Shown: positions 24,946 through 33,654 of the stretch, piece after piece | Position numbering within the stretch: the first letter of the stretch is position 1 | Layout: each line of letters starts with the position of its first letter | Assembly: GCF_028308085.1 (NCBI RefSeq) | Contig: NZ_JAQMFS010000100.1 | Coordinates: forward strand, 1-35,740 | Reading direction: 5' to 3' | DNA from: Gemella haemolysans | GTDB lineage: Bacteria; Bacillota; Bacilli; Staphylococcales; Gemellaceae | Length of the DNA: 35,740 bases | Translations under genes and position numbers: made by a program | Notes under the pieces: generated by a model | Database searches by the model: none | What the model was told of the DNA's origin: nothing | Seen by the model: only the letters and a program-made list of their open reading frames with translations

Positions 24946-27900
24946 ATGATAACAAAAAGAAAATATTCATTACGTAAATTTAAGGTTGGTGTAGCCTCTG
25001 TTCTTGTTGGTATCGGTGTTGCGACTACTGGAGCTGCTGTAGCTCACGCTGCTGAAACAGATACAGTAGCTACTGTACCTGCCGATGGAAGTACAAACAC
25101 GACACAACCTGCTGGAGAAACAGGAACTACAAACACAGCTGCTGAAACTCCTAAATCAGAAGTTACAAGTCCAGAAATTAAACAAGCTGAAGCTGACGCT
25201 AAAGCTAAAGAAGCTAAAGTTACTGAAGCTCAAGCAAAAGTAGACACAACTACTACTGCAGCTAACGAAGCAGTTACTAAATTAGAAGCTGAGAAAAAAG
25301 AAGCTGCTGACGCTGAAACTGCAAAAACTGAAGCTGAAAAAGCTAAAAAAACTGCAGATGATGAATTAGCTGCTGCTAAAGAAAAAGCTGCTGAAGCTGA
25401 CGCTAAAGCTAAAGAAGAAGCTAAAAAAGAAGAAGACGCTAAAAAAGAAGAAGCAGATTCTAAAGACGCTTTATCAAAAGCTTTAGATCAATTAGAAAAA
25501 GATATCGATGCTGATACTAAGATTACAAATAAAGAAGAAGCTAAAAAAGCATTAGGTAAAGAAGATATTTTAGCTGCCGTTGAATCTGGTGATTTAAAAG
25601 CTAGTGATGTTCTTACTGAATTAGCAGATGATAACGAAAAAGCTGAAGCTAATAAAGAAACTGAGAAAAAATTAAGAAATAAAGACCAAGCTAATGGAGC
25701 TAACGTTGCAGCAACTCCAGCTGAAGAAGCTAAAACTAAAGATCAACTTCCAAAAGATATTAAAGCTGGAATTGATAAAGCTGAAAAAGAAGATGCTGCT
25801 CGTCCTGCATCAGAAAAACTTCAAGATAAAGCTGATGATTTAGGTGACGAAATCGATGCTCTTAAAAAAGATACTGAAGCATTAAAAGCTGAAGAAGATA
25901 AAAAAGCTGAAACTCTTAAAAAACAAGAAGATACATTAAAAGAAGCTAAAGAAGCTCTTCAATCTGCTAAAGATAATGGATTTGGTGAAGATATCACAGC
26001 ACCACTAGAAAAAGCTGTAACTGCGATTACAAAAGAACGCGATGCTGCTCAAAATGCTTTCGATAAAGCTGCTTCAGATACTCAAACTTACGCAGAAGAA
26101 CTAAATAAACTTACTGACGAGTACAACAAAACTTTAGAAGAAGTGAAAGCCGCTAAAGAAAAAGAAGCTAACGAACCAGCTAAACCAAAAGAAGAAGAAC
26201 CAGCTAAACCAGCTGAAAAAACAGAAGCTGAAAAAGCTGCTGAAGCTAAGGCTGAAGCTGATAAAAAAGTTGCTGAATTAGAGAAAAAAGTTGCTGAAGA
26301 AGCTAAAAAAGTTGAAGAAGCTACAGCTAAAGCTGAAAAAGAAGCTGCTGACGTAACTGCTGCTCAAACTAAAAAAGATGAAGCTGATAAAGCTAAAGCT
26401 GATGCAGAAACTGAATTAGCTAAAGCTAAAGAAGAAGCTGAAAAAGCAAAAGCTAAAGTTGAAGAACTTAAAAAAGAAGAAAAAGATAACTTAGAAGCTC
26501 TTAAAGCTGCTTTAGAACAACTTGAAAAAGATGCAGAAGCTGAAATTAACAAAAATGCTAAAATCACTGACAAAGCTAAAGCTATCGAAGAAGCTAAAGC
26601 TGCAATTGGTAAAGACGCTTTACTAAAAGCTATCCAAGATGGTGTTATCACTGCTACACAAGCTGCTAAAGAATTAGAAGATCAAAATACGACTGCTGAA
26701 GCTACTAAAGATCAAGATCCTCAAGCAGACGAAATCGGTGCTACAAAACAAGAAGGTAAACCTTTATCTGAGCTTCCAGCTGCTGATAAAGAAAAATTAG
26801 ATGCTGCTTATAACAAAGAAGCTTCTAAACCAATCGTTAAAAAACTTCAAGATATCGCTGATGATATAGCTGAAAAAATCGAAAAATTAACTAAAGTAGC
26901 TGATAAAGACAAAGCTGATGCTACTGAAAAAGCTAAAGCAGTAGAAGAAAAAACTGCTGCATTAGATAAACAAAAAGAAACTTTAGACAAAGCTAAAGCA
27001 GCGTTTGAAACAGCTAAGAAAAACAAAGCTGATCAAGCTATTCAAGATGGATTACAAGATGCTGTAACTAAATTAGAAGCAGCTGTTGCTTCTGCTAAAA
27101 CTGCTGCTGACGAAGCTCAAGCTAAATTTGACGAAGTTAACGAAGTAGTAAAAGCTTATAAAGATGAAATTGATAAACTAACTGACGATTACAACGCAAC
27201 TTTAGGTTATATCGAAAACTTAAAAGAAGTTCCTAAAGGTGAAGAATCTAAAGACTTCAGTGGTGGAGTAAGTGATGAAGAAGCACCTACTGATGATGCT
27301 AAACAACCTGATGAAGTTCCAACTGTTCCTAATGCTCCTGAATTCAATGGTGGGGTAAATCCTGCTGATGCTCCAACAGCTGAAGAAAAACCTGAATTCA
27401 ATGGTGGGGTTAACGCTGTTGAAGCTGCTGTTAATGAAGTTCCTGAATACACTGGTGGTGTAAATGATGATAACGCTCCTTCTGAACCAAACAAACCTGA
27501 ATTCAACGGTGGCGTAAATGATACAACACCTCCTACTGAACCTAACAAACCTGAAGGAGACGCTCCAAAACCAACTAAACCTGAAGCTTCAAATGGTGAT
27601 GCACTTGTACAACCTGCACTACCTGAGTTCGGTACAAACAACCCTGAAATCAAAAAAGTCTTAGATGAAATTGCTAAAGTAAAAGAACAAATCAAAGACG
27701 GTGAAGAAAACGGTGCTGAAGATTATTACCTTGGAGGATTAAAATCTCGTTTAGAAGATTTAGAAGAAGCTTTCAATATCTTATCTCAAAATCTTCCAGC
27801 TGTTAATGACGTTCCAGAATATACAGGACCTACAACTTTAGAAACTCAACCAAACACTCAACCTCAGCCAATTCCTAATAACGATCAAAGCGGAGCTGGA

Positions 27901-28167
27901 CAACAAGGTGGTGGAGCTGCTGGTGAAGTAGTAGATCCTAGTCAAAACCTTGGATCAGTTACTGGAGCTGCAGCTGCCCAAAACATAGATTTTGGTCAAA
28001 CACCTGCTGTTACTCAATTATCTACAAAACCTGAAGAAGCTAAACCTGCAAAAGCTAAATCTGAAGAATTAGCAAGCACTGGTATGAATTCTTCTAGCAC
28101 TACTGCATTAGGATTAAGCTTAATCGGGCTTATCGGACTTGCTGTAAGACGTAAACTTTCTAAATAG
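24946..28167 (+). CDS. YSIRK-signal coiled-coil surface protein with LASTG sorting-type end
   Basis: This 1073-residue secreted protein begins with a YSIRK-type signal (YSLRKFKVGVASVLVG, from residue 8; cleavage probably after AHAAE). The body is two related modules of about 330 residues (about 58-400 and 430-765), each a long Ala/Lys/Glu coiled coil, a short globular insert (ITNKEEAKKALGKEDILAAV versus ITDKAKAIEEAKAAIGKDAL) and a second coiled coil ending in ELNKLTDEYN or EIDKLTDDYN. A linker repeats EPAKP. Five E(F/Y).GGV(N/S) motifs follow from about 769 to 858, then a short helical domain. The end is LASTG (1042-1046), a hydrophobic helix and RRKLSK, a sortase signal with Ala replacing the usual Pro. 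It is probably a wall-attached adhesin or stalk protein. No ligand is known. Confidence 0.82.
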   Translation: MITKRKYSLRKFKVGVASVLVGIGVATTGAAVAHAAETDTVATVPADGSTNTTQPAGETGTTNTAAETPKSEVTSPEIKQAEADAKAKEAKVTEAQAKVDTTTTAANEAVTKLEAEKKEAADAETAKTEAEKAKKTADDELAAAKEKAAEADAKAKEEAKKEEDAKKEEADSKDALSKALDQLEKDIDADTKITNKEEAKKALGKEDILAAVESGDLKASDVLTELADDNEKAEANKETEKKLRNKDQANGANVAATPAEEAKTKDQLPKDIKAGIDKAEKEDAARPASEKLQDKADDLGDEIDALKKDTEALKAEEDKKAETLKKQEDTLKEAKEALQSAKDNGFGEDITAPLEKAVTAITKERDAAQNAFDKAASDTQTYAEELNKLTDEYNKTLEEVKAAKEKEANEPAKPKEEEPAKPAEKTEAEKAAEAKAEADKKVAELEKKVAEEAKKVEEATAKAEKEAADVTAAQTKKDEADKAKADAETELAKAKEEAEKAKAKVEELKKEEKDNLEALKAALEQLEKDAEAEINKNAKITDKAKAIEEAKAAIGKDALLKAIQDGVITATQAAKELEDQNTTAEATKDQDPQADEIGATKQEGKPLSELPAADKEKLDAAYNKEASKPIVKKLQDIADDIAEKIEKLTKVADKDKADATEKAKAVEEKTAALDKQKETLDKAKAAFETAKKNKADQAIQDGLQDAVTKLEAAVASAKTAADEAQAKFDEVNEVVKAYKDEIDKLTDDYNATLGYIENLKEVPKGEESKDFSGGVSDEEAPTDDAKQPDEVPTVPNAPEFNGGVNPADAPTAEEKPEFNGGVNAVEAAVNEVPEYTGGVNDDNAPSEPNKPEFNGGVNDTTPPTEPNKPEGDAPKPTKPEASNGDALVQPALPEFGTNNPEIKKVLDEIAKVKEQIKDGEENGAEDYYLGGLKSRLEDLEEAFNILSQNLPAVNDVPEYTGPTTLETQPNTQPQPIPNNDQSGAGQQGGGAAGEVVDPSQNLGSVTGAAAAQNIDFGQTPAVTQLSTKPEEAKPAKAKSEELASTGMNSSSTTALGLSLIGLIGLAVRRKLSK

Positions 28168-28190
28168 TCAATTAGTGTATAAAAAACTTT

Positions 28191-28222
28191 AAAGAGTATG
28201 GATTTTCCATACTCTTTTTCTT
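28191..28222 (+). terminator. Rho-independent terminator of the coiled-coil surface-protein gene
   Basis: AAAGAGTATGGA and TCCATACTCTTT form a 12-bp perfect stem with a three-base loop, followed by TTCTTTT. Confidence 0.9.
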
Positions 28223-28321
28223 TTGGTAAAAATAATAAAATGGATCCCACTCGATAAAATTGATTTCTCCGAAATCATAATTTTCGAATCTCTTCCGCTT
28301 CCTTTTTCTTTCGTTAAATAT

Positions 28322-28362
28322 AAAAAATAGCATAATAGTTATTTACTACTACGCTATTTTTT
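28322..28362 (-). terminator. Rho-independent terminator of the 494-residue surface-protein gene
   Basis: On the minus strand AAAAAATAGC pairs with GCTATTTTTT around a 21-base loop. The A- and T-rich arms provide the U-run. It starts 20 bases past the stop codon. Confidence 0.75.
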
Positions 28363-28381
28363 ATATCAAACCCCTTATTGT

Positions 28382-29866
28382 CTAATCTTTCTTAGTTCTT
28401 GTAAGTCTTGCTACAAAACCAGTTAATAACAACATTAACATTCCTAAAACTATAGTTTCTGTTTGTTCCATTCCTGTATTCGGTAACTTAGAGTTTTCTT
28501 TTTTATGAACTTCTGGTGTTGGTTTAATTTCACCTTTGTGCACCTCTGGTACTTTTGGTTTTTCCGAAACTTCTTTCTTAGGAACTTCTGGTACTCGTGG
28601 CTGTTCTATTTTTGGTACATTCGGTTTTTTAGGAGTTTCTTTTGGAACTTCCGGTGTTTTTGGTTTCTCTTTTGGAACTTCTGGAGTCTTAGGTGTTTCT
28701 TTTGGTTTCTCTGGCACTTTTGGTTTTTCCACTTTTTTATAAACAACCTTAGTATCCTTAGCTAAATCTTTTGGTACAACACTTTTTACTGTTGGTGTAT
28801 AGCCTTTTAACTCTGGTACTGGTGTTTCCATTGCTTTTGTCGGATCTTTTAAGTCATTTAGATAGTCTGGCGTTGGGGCTTTCTCTATTAGATTACCTTT
28901 TTCATCTACAGGTACTATTTTTCCTAAATGTTTATACGTTACTGTATCTGTTACTTCTGGTTTTTCTGGTGTAACTTCTTTTCCGCCTGCTTGTTTTTTA
29001 TCTGCGAAATATTTTTCCACTACTGGGACATCTACACTACTATATGCATGTGTTTTTTCTTTCCAAGTAGTTTCTTTTGTTTCATCATTATATTCACCTA
29101 AAAATTTGTAACCATCTTGGATGTTTGTTTTTGGTTCTTTTCCTTCTGCTCCAACAAATTCCACTACTTGTTTTGTTGCTTTTTCTACATCATTTATATA
29201 TTTTTCTACATCAAAAACAAGATTGTGCCCTGGAGCAAATTTATCAGCTTCAATGTTTATATTAGGGTCTACAGCTAATTTTCCATCTACTTCTTGAAGT
29301 TTAATTTTTATTCCAACTTCTTCTGATACGTAAGGTTTTTCCAAAAACTTTTGAACTACTATTTCTCTAGTTTCTACTCTATCTAATCCTTTATTTACAA
29401 ATCTATAACCTTTTGGTAATTCTGGTAATGTTGTTAATCCAGCCCTTGTAGGATCGTTATTATCATTTTCGTAAATTTTTTCTGCAACTATTTCTTTAGT
29501 TTTTACATCACGGTATTTTATTTCACCTAATTCTACTAAATCTATATCAACTTCTTTTTCTACTTCATCCGGTGTCGCGGCGACTTTTGGAGCTTCTTTT
29601 TCTAATGCAAAGTACCCTGGAGTTACTGGTGTTGGAACTCTTGAAAGATCTCCTTTATCTACCACCGCATTATTTTTATCTACTACTTTATCAACGCCAT
29701 CTGGATTTCCACCCTCAGGTACGCCTGATACTATTGGTGGTACACTTTCATTATTGGCATATACTCTATCATCTGAGTTTGCACCAGCTAAAATAAATAA
29801 ACCTATTATGACTGATACAACACCTACACTATACTTTCTTATTAAAAATTTATTATTTGTCTTCAT
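28382..29866 (-). CDS. LPXTG-anchored surface protein with MucBP-like repeats
   Basis: This 494-residue wall protein has a YSIRK-like signal (FLIRKYSVGVVSVIIG, residues 8-23) and a C-terminal LPNTG (461-465), hydrophobic helix and basic tail. Two segments resemble each other: VELGEIKYRD...NDPTRAGLTTLPELPKGY (about 111-155) and YKHLGKIVPVDEKG...KDPTKAMETPVPELKGY (about 311-355). Their layout (LG.I...D..G, then DPT, then PELKGY) resembles mucin-binding (MucBP-type) repeats, a tentative match. Residues about 380-455 are a Pro-rich stalk (KTPEVPKE.PK repeats). A strong promoter and a leader inverted repeat lie upstream, with AGGGGGG before the ATG. It is likely an adhesin. Confidence 0.83.
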   Translation of the reverse strand: MKTNNKFLIRKYSVGVVSVIIGLFILAGANSDDRVYANNESVPPIVSGVPEGGNPDGVDKVVDKNNAVVDKGDLSRVPTPVTPGYFALEKEAPKVAATPDEVEKEVDIDLVELGEIKYRDVKTKEIVAEKIYENDNNDPTRAGLTTLPELPKGYRFVNKGLDRVETREIVVQKFLEKPYVSEEVGIKIKLQEVDGKLAVDPNINIEADKFAPGHNLVFDVEKYINDVEKATKQVVEFVGAEGKEPKTNIQDGYKFLGEYNDETKETTWKEKTHAYSSVDVPVVEKYFADKKQAGGKEVTPEKPEVTDTVTYKHLGKIVPVDEKGNLIEKAPTPDYLNDLKDPTKAMETPVPELKGYTPTVKSVVPKDLAKDTKVVYKKVEKPKVPEKPKETPKTPEVPKEKPKTPEVPKETPKKPNVPKIEQPRVPEVPKKEVSEKPKVPEVHKGEIKPTPEVHKKENSKLPNTGMEQTETIVLGMLMLLLTGFVARLTRTKKD

Positions 29867-29883
29867 TTATTTCCCCCCCTATA

Positions 29884-29904
29884 AGTTACACCTATCGTGT
29901 AACT
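29884..29904 (-). promoter_or_regulatory. Perfect inverted repeat AGTTACAC-5-GTGTAACT in the 5' leader
   Basis: It lies between the -10 box and the ribosome site, at about +8 to +28 of the predicted transcript. That placement suits a repressor roadblock. As RNA it could form a hairpin just before the AGGGGGG SD. Confidence 0.55.
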
Positions 29905-29918
29905 ACTTTCATAGTTTT

Positions 29919-29947
29919 AGTATACACCTAGTAAAAATAATTGTCAA
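29919..29947 (-). promoter_or_regulatory. Strong sigma-A promoter of the LPXTG surface-protein gene
   Basis: Minus-strand consensus TTGACA (29942-29947), a 17-bp spacer and TATACT (29919-29924). It is the best -35 match in the window. Confidence 0.85.
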
Positions 29948-30103
29948 TTTAATGTTCAAAAATAATTATACTTCCACCTTTATCTCCTCTTTGTTTAAAT
30001 AGTTAACTAACCTCAAAGAGATTAACAGTTTATTTATGTAAACAATATTTTTTTATTAATATATATTGTAAACTTAATATATCTCTTATTATCAAAAACA
30101 ATA

Positions 30104-30169
30104 AAAAATCAGGCTCTTCATAAGTAATGTAATTCTATTTTACATTTTCTTACTCTAAGTCTGATTTTT
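30104..30169 (-). terminator. Long-stem terminator of kup
   Basis: On the minus strand AAAATCAG pairs with CTGATTTT, with inner stems CTTA..TAAG and TGTA..TACA separated by bulges, followed by six T. It begins right after the kup stop codon. Confidence 0.7.
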
Positions 30170-30170
30170 A

Positions 30171-32111
30171 TTATTGAATTCTTGTTAATCTTTTTACTTT
30201 AGTTTGTACTACATTTAACGGTACCGCTTCTTTCGTTATAACACTAGTGTCTAATCCGAACCATTTCTCTGGAGTTACCGTTATTTTTTTCAGTTTTAAT
30301 CTTAATCCCATAATGAAGTTATCAAATGATGATAAACCATTACTATTACCTAGTACTTCTTCTATCAGTACAAATCTAAAGTCTCCGACCGTCTCAGCTT
30401 TTCCTCTTAAGTTGTACTTAGTAGGTTGTAGTTCTAATTCTTTATTCATCAACAAATCATCTATTACTTGATGCATGAACATATTTACCCTTTGGTGTTC
30501 TCTAAACCCTAAGTTAAAAGTGATTTTAAGTATTTTCTTATCACTAAATTTTGTAACCTTATACTCTCGTTTATAAGGTTTATCTATAACGTTAATATGT
30601 ACGAAAAAGTAGACATTCGCTCTTTTCGGTTGTTTGTTTAATATAGAATACAATACTGCATAATCTACATCTTCTTCTCTTTTCGCACCTGTTAAATATA
30701 CTAAGTTTGTTGCATATTTTGGTACACTTTTATCCATACTTAACTGAAGTAATTGTTTCGTATAATTTTTCACAGTTAAATATTGACTTTCTCTCTCTTT
30801 TATCTCTGTTCCTCTATACCAAATAAACATAATTATAAATATTAGTAATGCTATGAATACTGTAATGTACCCACCATTTACAAATTTTAAACTATTCGCA
30901 TATAAGAAGAATAATTCTTCTATTCCGAAAAATATTAAGAAGATTACAGCAAAGAGTTTTTTACTTTTTACTTTATACAAGTAAATACTTAATAATAATG
31001 TAGTCACAAACATTGTTATACTAATACTTAAACCATACGCTGCTTCCATATTACTACTTGTTCTAAAGAATATTACTACACAGCTACTGCAGATAAAGAG
31101 TATTATATTAACCGCAGATACATAAACCTGTCCTTTTAATTCTGTTGGATATTTTATTATTAATTTTGGGAATAGGTTTAATTTTATCGCCTCTGAAATT
31201 AATGTGAAAGACCCTGTTATTAAACTTTGACTCGCTATTATCGCAGCTAATGTTGCTAGTATTACTTGAAATACTACAAAACTTTCTGGAACTATCGCAA
31301 AGAATGGATTTTTTTCTGAACTGTAATTTGTCGATAATAAATATGCTGCTTGACCGAAATAATTCGCAAGTAAGCATACTTTAACCACAAACCAAGCCAT
31401 TCTAACATTTTTTCTTCCACAGTGACCTAAGTCCACATATAAATCCTCAGCCCCTGATACACATAAAAATACCGCCCCTAATAAGACGAATACTCCTGGA
31501 TATGTAATTAATAGATTAAGCGCATATTTTGGATTGATAGCTTTTAATATTTCTGGTCTAGTACCTATTGATTTTACACCCCAGAAAAATAAAGATAAAA
31601 ACCATAAACTCATTATAGGACCAAATAGCGATCCTATCTTTTTCGTTCCAAATCTTTGAAATGAAAAGATAAAGATAAAAATTATCAACACTAAAATTAT
31701 TACATCATTTGTGTTTATAGCTGGAATTATATCATGCAATCCCTCAACTGCCGATGTCACTGTAATTGCTGGTGTTATTATTCCATCCGCAAGAAGTGTA
31801 GCTCCGCCTATCATCGCTAAGAGAACAACTCCTCGTTTAGTTCTATTTTTTATTAAAGCAAATAATGAGAATACTCCACCTTCACCATTGTTATCAGCCT
31901 TTAATGCGATTAATACATATTTTGTCGTCGTTTGTAAAGTCATTACCCAAAATATTAAACTAACGAATCCTAATACGAGATTTTCACTCATCATAGCGTC
32001 ACTACTACGGACGAATGATTTCATAACATAAAGCACGGAGGTTCCTATATCCCCAAATATTATTCCAATAGTTATTATTACACCAAGAAAAGTCAATCTT
32101 GATTTATCCAT
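30171..32111 (-). CDS. kup: Kup-family potassium uptake transporter
   Basis: This 646-residue KUP/HAK/KT transporter imports K+, probably with H+, across the cytoplasmic membrane. It opens with VIITIGIIFGDIGTSVLYVMK (about residues 10-30), a family signature. DNNGEGGVFSLFALIK follows near residue 73, then ATLLADGIITPAITVTSAVEGL near residue 105 and the SGAEDLYVDLGHCG motif near residue 218. Twelve hydrophobic segments run to about residue 430, followed by a cytoplasmic domain of about 215 residues. Length is normal. It has its own promoter and terminator and the SD AGAGGG. No K+ riboswitch was recognised in the leader. Confidence 0.92.
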   Translation of the reverse strand: MDKSRLTFLGVIITIGIIFGDIGTSVLYVMKSFVRSSDAMMSENLVLGFVSLIFWVMTLQTTTKYVLIALKADNNGEGGVFSLFALIKNRTKRGVVLLAMIGGATLLADGIITPAITVTSAVEGLHDIIPAINTNDVIILVLIIFIFIFSFQRFGTKKIGSLFGPIMSLWFLSLFFWGVKSIGTRPEILKAINPKYALNLLITYPGVFVLLGAVFLCVSGAEDLYVDLGHCGRKNVRMAWFVVKVCLLANYFGQAAYLLSTNYSSEKNPFFAIVPESFVVFQVILATLAAIIASQSLITGSFTLISEAIKLNLFPKLIIKYPTELKGQVYVSAVNIILFICSSCVVIFFRTSSNMEAAYGLSISITMFVTTLLLSIYLYKVKSKKLFAVIFLIFFGIEELFFLYANSLKFVNGGYITVFIALLIFIIMFIWYRGTEIKERESQYLTVKNYTKQLLQLSMDKSVPKYATNLVYLTGAKREEDVDYAVLYSILNKQPKRANVYFFVHINVIDKPYKREYKVTKFSDKKILKITFNLGFREHQRVNMFMHQVIDDLLMNKELELQPTKYNLRGKAETVGDFRFVLIEEVLGNSNGLSSFDNFIMGLRLKLKKITVTPEKWFGLDTSVITKEAVPLNVVQTKVKRLTRIQ

Positions 32112-32183
32112 TTTTATACCCTCTTATAAAATAATTGAAATTATATCACTTCTATAAAATAAGTAATATAATTCTCACATACT

Positions 32184-32211
32184 ATTATATTCCTCTTACG
32201 AAGAAAGTCAA
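32184..32211 (-). promoter_or_regulatory. Promoter of kup
   Basis: Minus-strand TTGACT (32206-32211), a 16-bp spacer and TATAAT (32184-32189). Confidence 0.75.
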
Positions 32212-32384
32212 TAGTAAGTATCTTATATAATTTATTTTAATGAAATGTCGAAATCATGTATACACTACCTTTTTCCTCTTTCATATCAATATAACACCTT
32301 AAATTATTTAATTTAAACAACACCCACTCATTATCCTATAAAAAATATCAAAAATACCTTTAAATTAATTTTGAAAACTTTTAC

Positions 32385-32422
32385 TTTAACACTTTACAAA
32401 CCTATTTAAAAAGTGTTAAAAT
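32385..32422 (+). promoter_or_regulatory. nagA promoter overlapped by an 11-bp inverted-repeat operator candidate
   Basis: TTTAACACTTT (32385-32395) and AAAGTGTTAAA (32410-32420) pair perfectly. The likely promoter is TTTACA (32393-32398), 18 bp, TAAAAT (32417-32422), so each arm overlaps a promoter box, as expected for repression. Further half-sites follow (TTAAC near 32427 and TTTAACAC at 32436-32443). The left arm recurs upstream of the DeoR gene at 15173. Confidence 0.6.
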
Positions 32423-32487
32423 TAAGTTAACAAAATTTAACACATTAAATTTAAAAGATAGATTTTTATGTATAAAGGGGTGCTATT

Positions 32488-33636
32488 ATGTTAATAAAAA
32501 GTAAAAAAGTTTGGTCAAGCGGACAATTTCTTCCTCTTATTTTAGAAATAGAAGATAAAAAAATAACTGCCGTTTATGACTATGATGCATTCGATAAAGT
32601 AGATTATGATTTTGGAACTAACCGTATTTTGCCTGGATTTATAGATGTTCATACACATGGTGCGTACGGTTATGATACTAATGATGTTAATGAAGATGGA
32701 CTACGTAATTGGACAAAAAATATCGTTTCTGAAGGTGTAACATCATTCTTACCTACTACAATTACACAAACTGAAGAAGTTCTTCTAAAAGCTGTCGCTA
32801 ATGTTGCGAAAGTATACGAAGAAGGTTATGAAGGAGCTGAAATCTTAGGTATTCACTTCGAAGGTCCTTATCTTGATGTAGAAAAACGTGGGGCTCAACC
32901 GTTAAGTTGTATTCAAACACCGAGTGTTGAACAATTTAAAAAATTCCAAGCAGCTAGTAAAAACTTAATTAAACTTATCACTATCGCTTGTGAAAAAGAT
33001 GTTGATTATAAACTTACTAAATATTTAGTAAGCCAAGGTATTCGTGTAAGTTTAGGTCACTCAGCTTGTAACTATAAAGAAAGTTATCTTGCATTTGCTA
33101 ATGGTGCATCATCTCAAACTCACGTTTATAACGGTATGGTTGGTTTCCATCACCGCGATGGTGGCCAAGTAGGGTTTGCTCTACGCGCTCGCGATGCATA
33201 TGGAGAGATTATTTGCGACGGTATTCACTCTACTACAGATGCACTTAACACATACTTCACAGCAAAAGGGCGTGACCATGGAATTATGATTACAGACTCA
33301 CTTTGTGCAAAAGGTTGTGGTCGTGGTTCTTACATCTTCGGAGGAGAAAATATGGAAATATATGAAGATGGTAGTGCTCACCGTGACGATGGTCGTCTGG
33401 CAGGTTCTACACTTAGAGTTATCGATGGTCTACGCGTCTTAATAGAAGATGCTTTAGTTCCTGTAGATGCAGCAATTAACTCTTGTACAAAAAACCCTGC
33501 TGAAATGTTAGGTTTTGCCGATCGTAAAGGTAAAATTAAAGTGGGTTACGACGCTGACCTTGTTGTTATCAGTCCTGAATACGAAGTACTAACAACATTT
33601 GCACGTGGTAAAGAAGTTTATAAAAAAGAAGATTAA
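32488..33636 (+). CDS. nagA: N-acetylglucosamine-6-phosphate deacetylase
   Basis: This 382-residue amidohydrolase removes acetate from GlcNAc-6-phosphate, giving glucosamine-6-phosphate in the cytoplasm. Metal-site residues are in place: DVHTHGAYG (His55, His57), HFEGPYLD (Glu125), GHSACNY (His191) and the catalytic Asp270 in ITDSLCAKG. It is full-length. AAAGGGG precedes the ATG at 32488. It is followed after 18 bp by nagB, so the two form an operon that feeds fructose-6-phosphate into glycolysis. Control probably acts through the inverted repeat at its promoter. Confidence 0.95.
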   Translation: MLIKSKKVWSSGQFLPLILEIEDKKITAVYDYDAFDKVDYDFGTNRILPGFIDVHTHGAYGYDTNDVNEDGLRNWTKNIVSEGVTSFLPTTITQTEEVLLKAVANVAKVYEEGYEGAEILGIHFEGPYLDVEKRGAQPLSCIQTPSVEQFKKFQAASKNLIKLITIACEKDVDYKLTKYLVSQGIRVSLGHSACNYKESYLAFANGASSQTHVYNGMVGFHHRDGGQVGFALRARDAYGEIICDGIHSTTDALNTYFTAKGRDHGIMITDSLCAKGCGRGSYIFGGENMEIYEDGSAHRDDGRLAGSTLRVIDGLRVLIEDALVPVDAAINSCTKNPAEMLGFADRKGKIKVGYDADLVVISPEYEVLTTFARGKEVYKKED

Positions 33637-33654
33637 TAAATAAGGAGTAATAAT

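Larger units (their letters stand above)
29867..30170. other. Intergenic region between the surface-protein gene and kup
   Basis: It holds the surface-protein promoter and leader inverted repeat (left) and the kup terminator (right). In between, CTCTTTG (29987-29993) and CAAAGAG (30014-30020) form a weak extra inverted repeat. Confidence 0.6.
32112..32487. other. Divergent intergenic region between kup and nagA
   Basis: It carries the kup promoter (left) and the nagA promoter with its inverted repeat (right). The middle, about 32215-32370, is AT-rich with nothing recognised. Confidence 0.6.

Noticed and set aside
26364-27695. Minus-strand open frames opposite the coiled-coil surface protein
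   Set aside because: They are Ala/Ser-rich reverse readings of GAAGCT-type codons without ribosome sites.
28505-28974. Plus-strand open frames opposite the Pro-rich end of the 494-residue surface protein
   Set aside because: They are Phe/Trp-rich reverse readings of the KPEVPKE repeats with no start signals.
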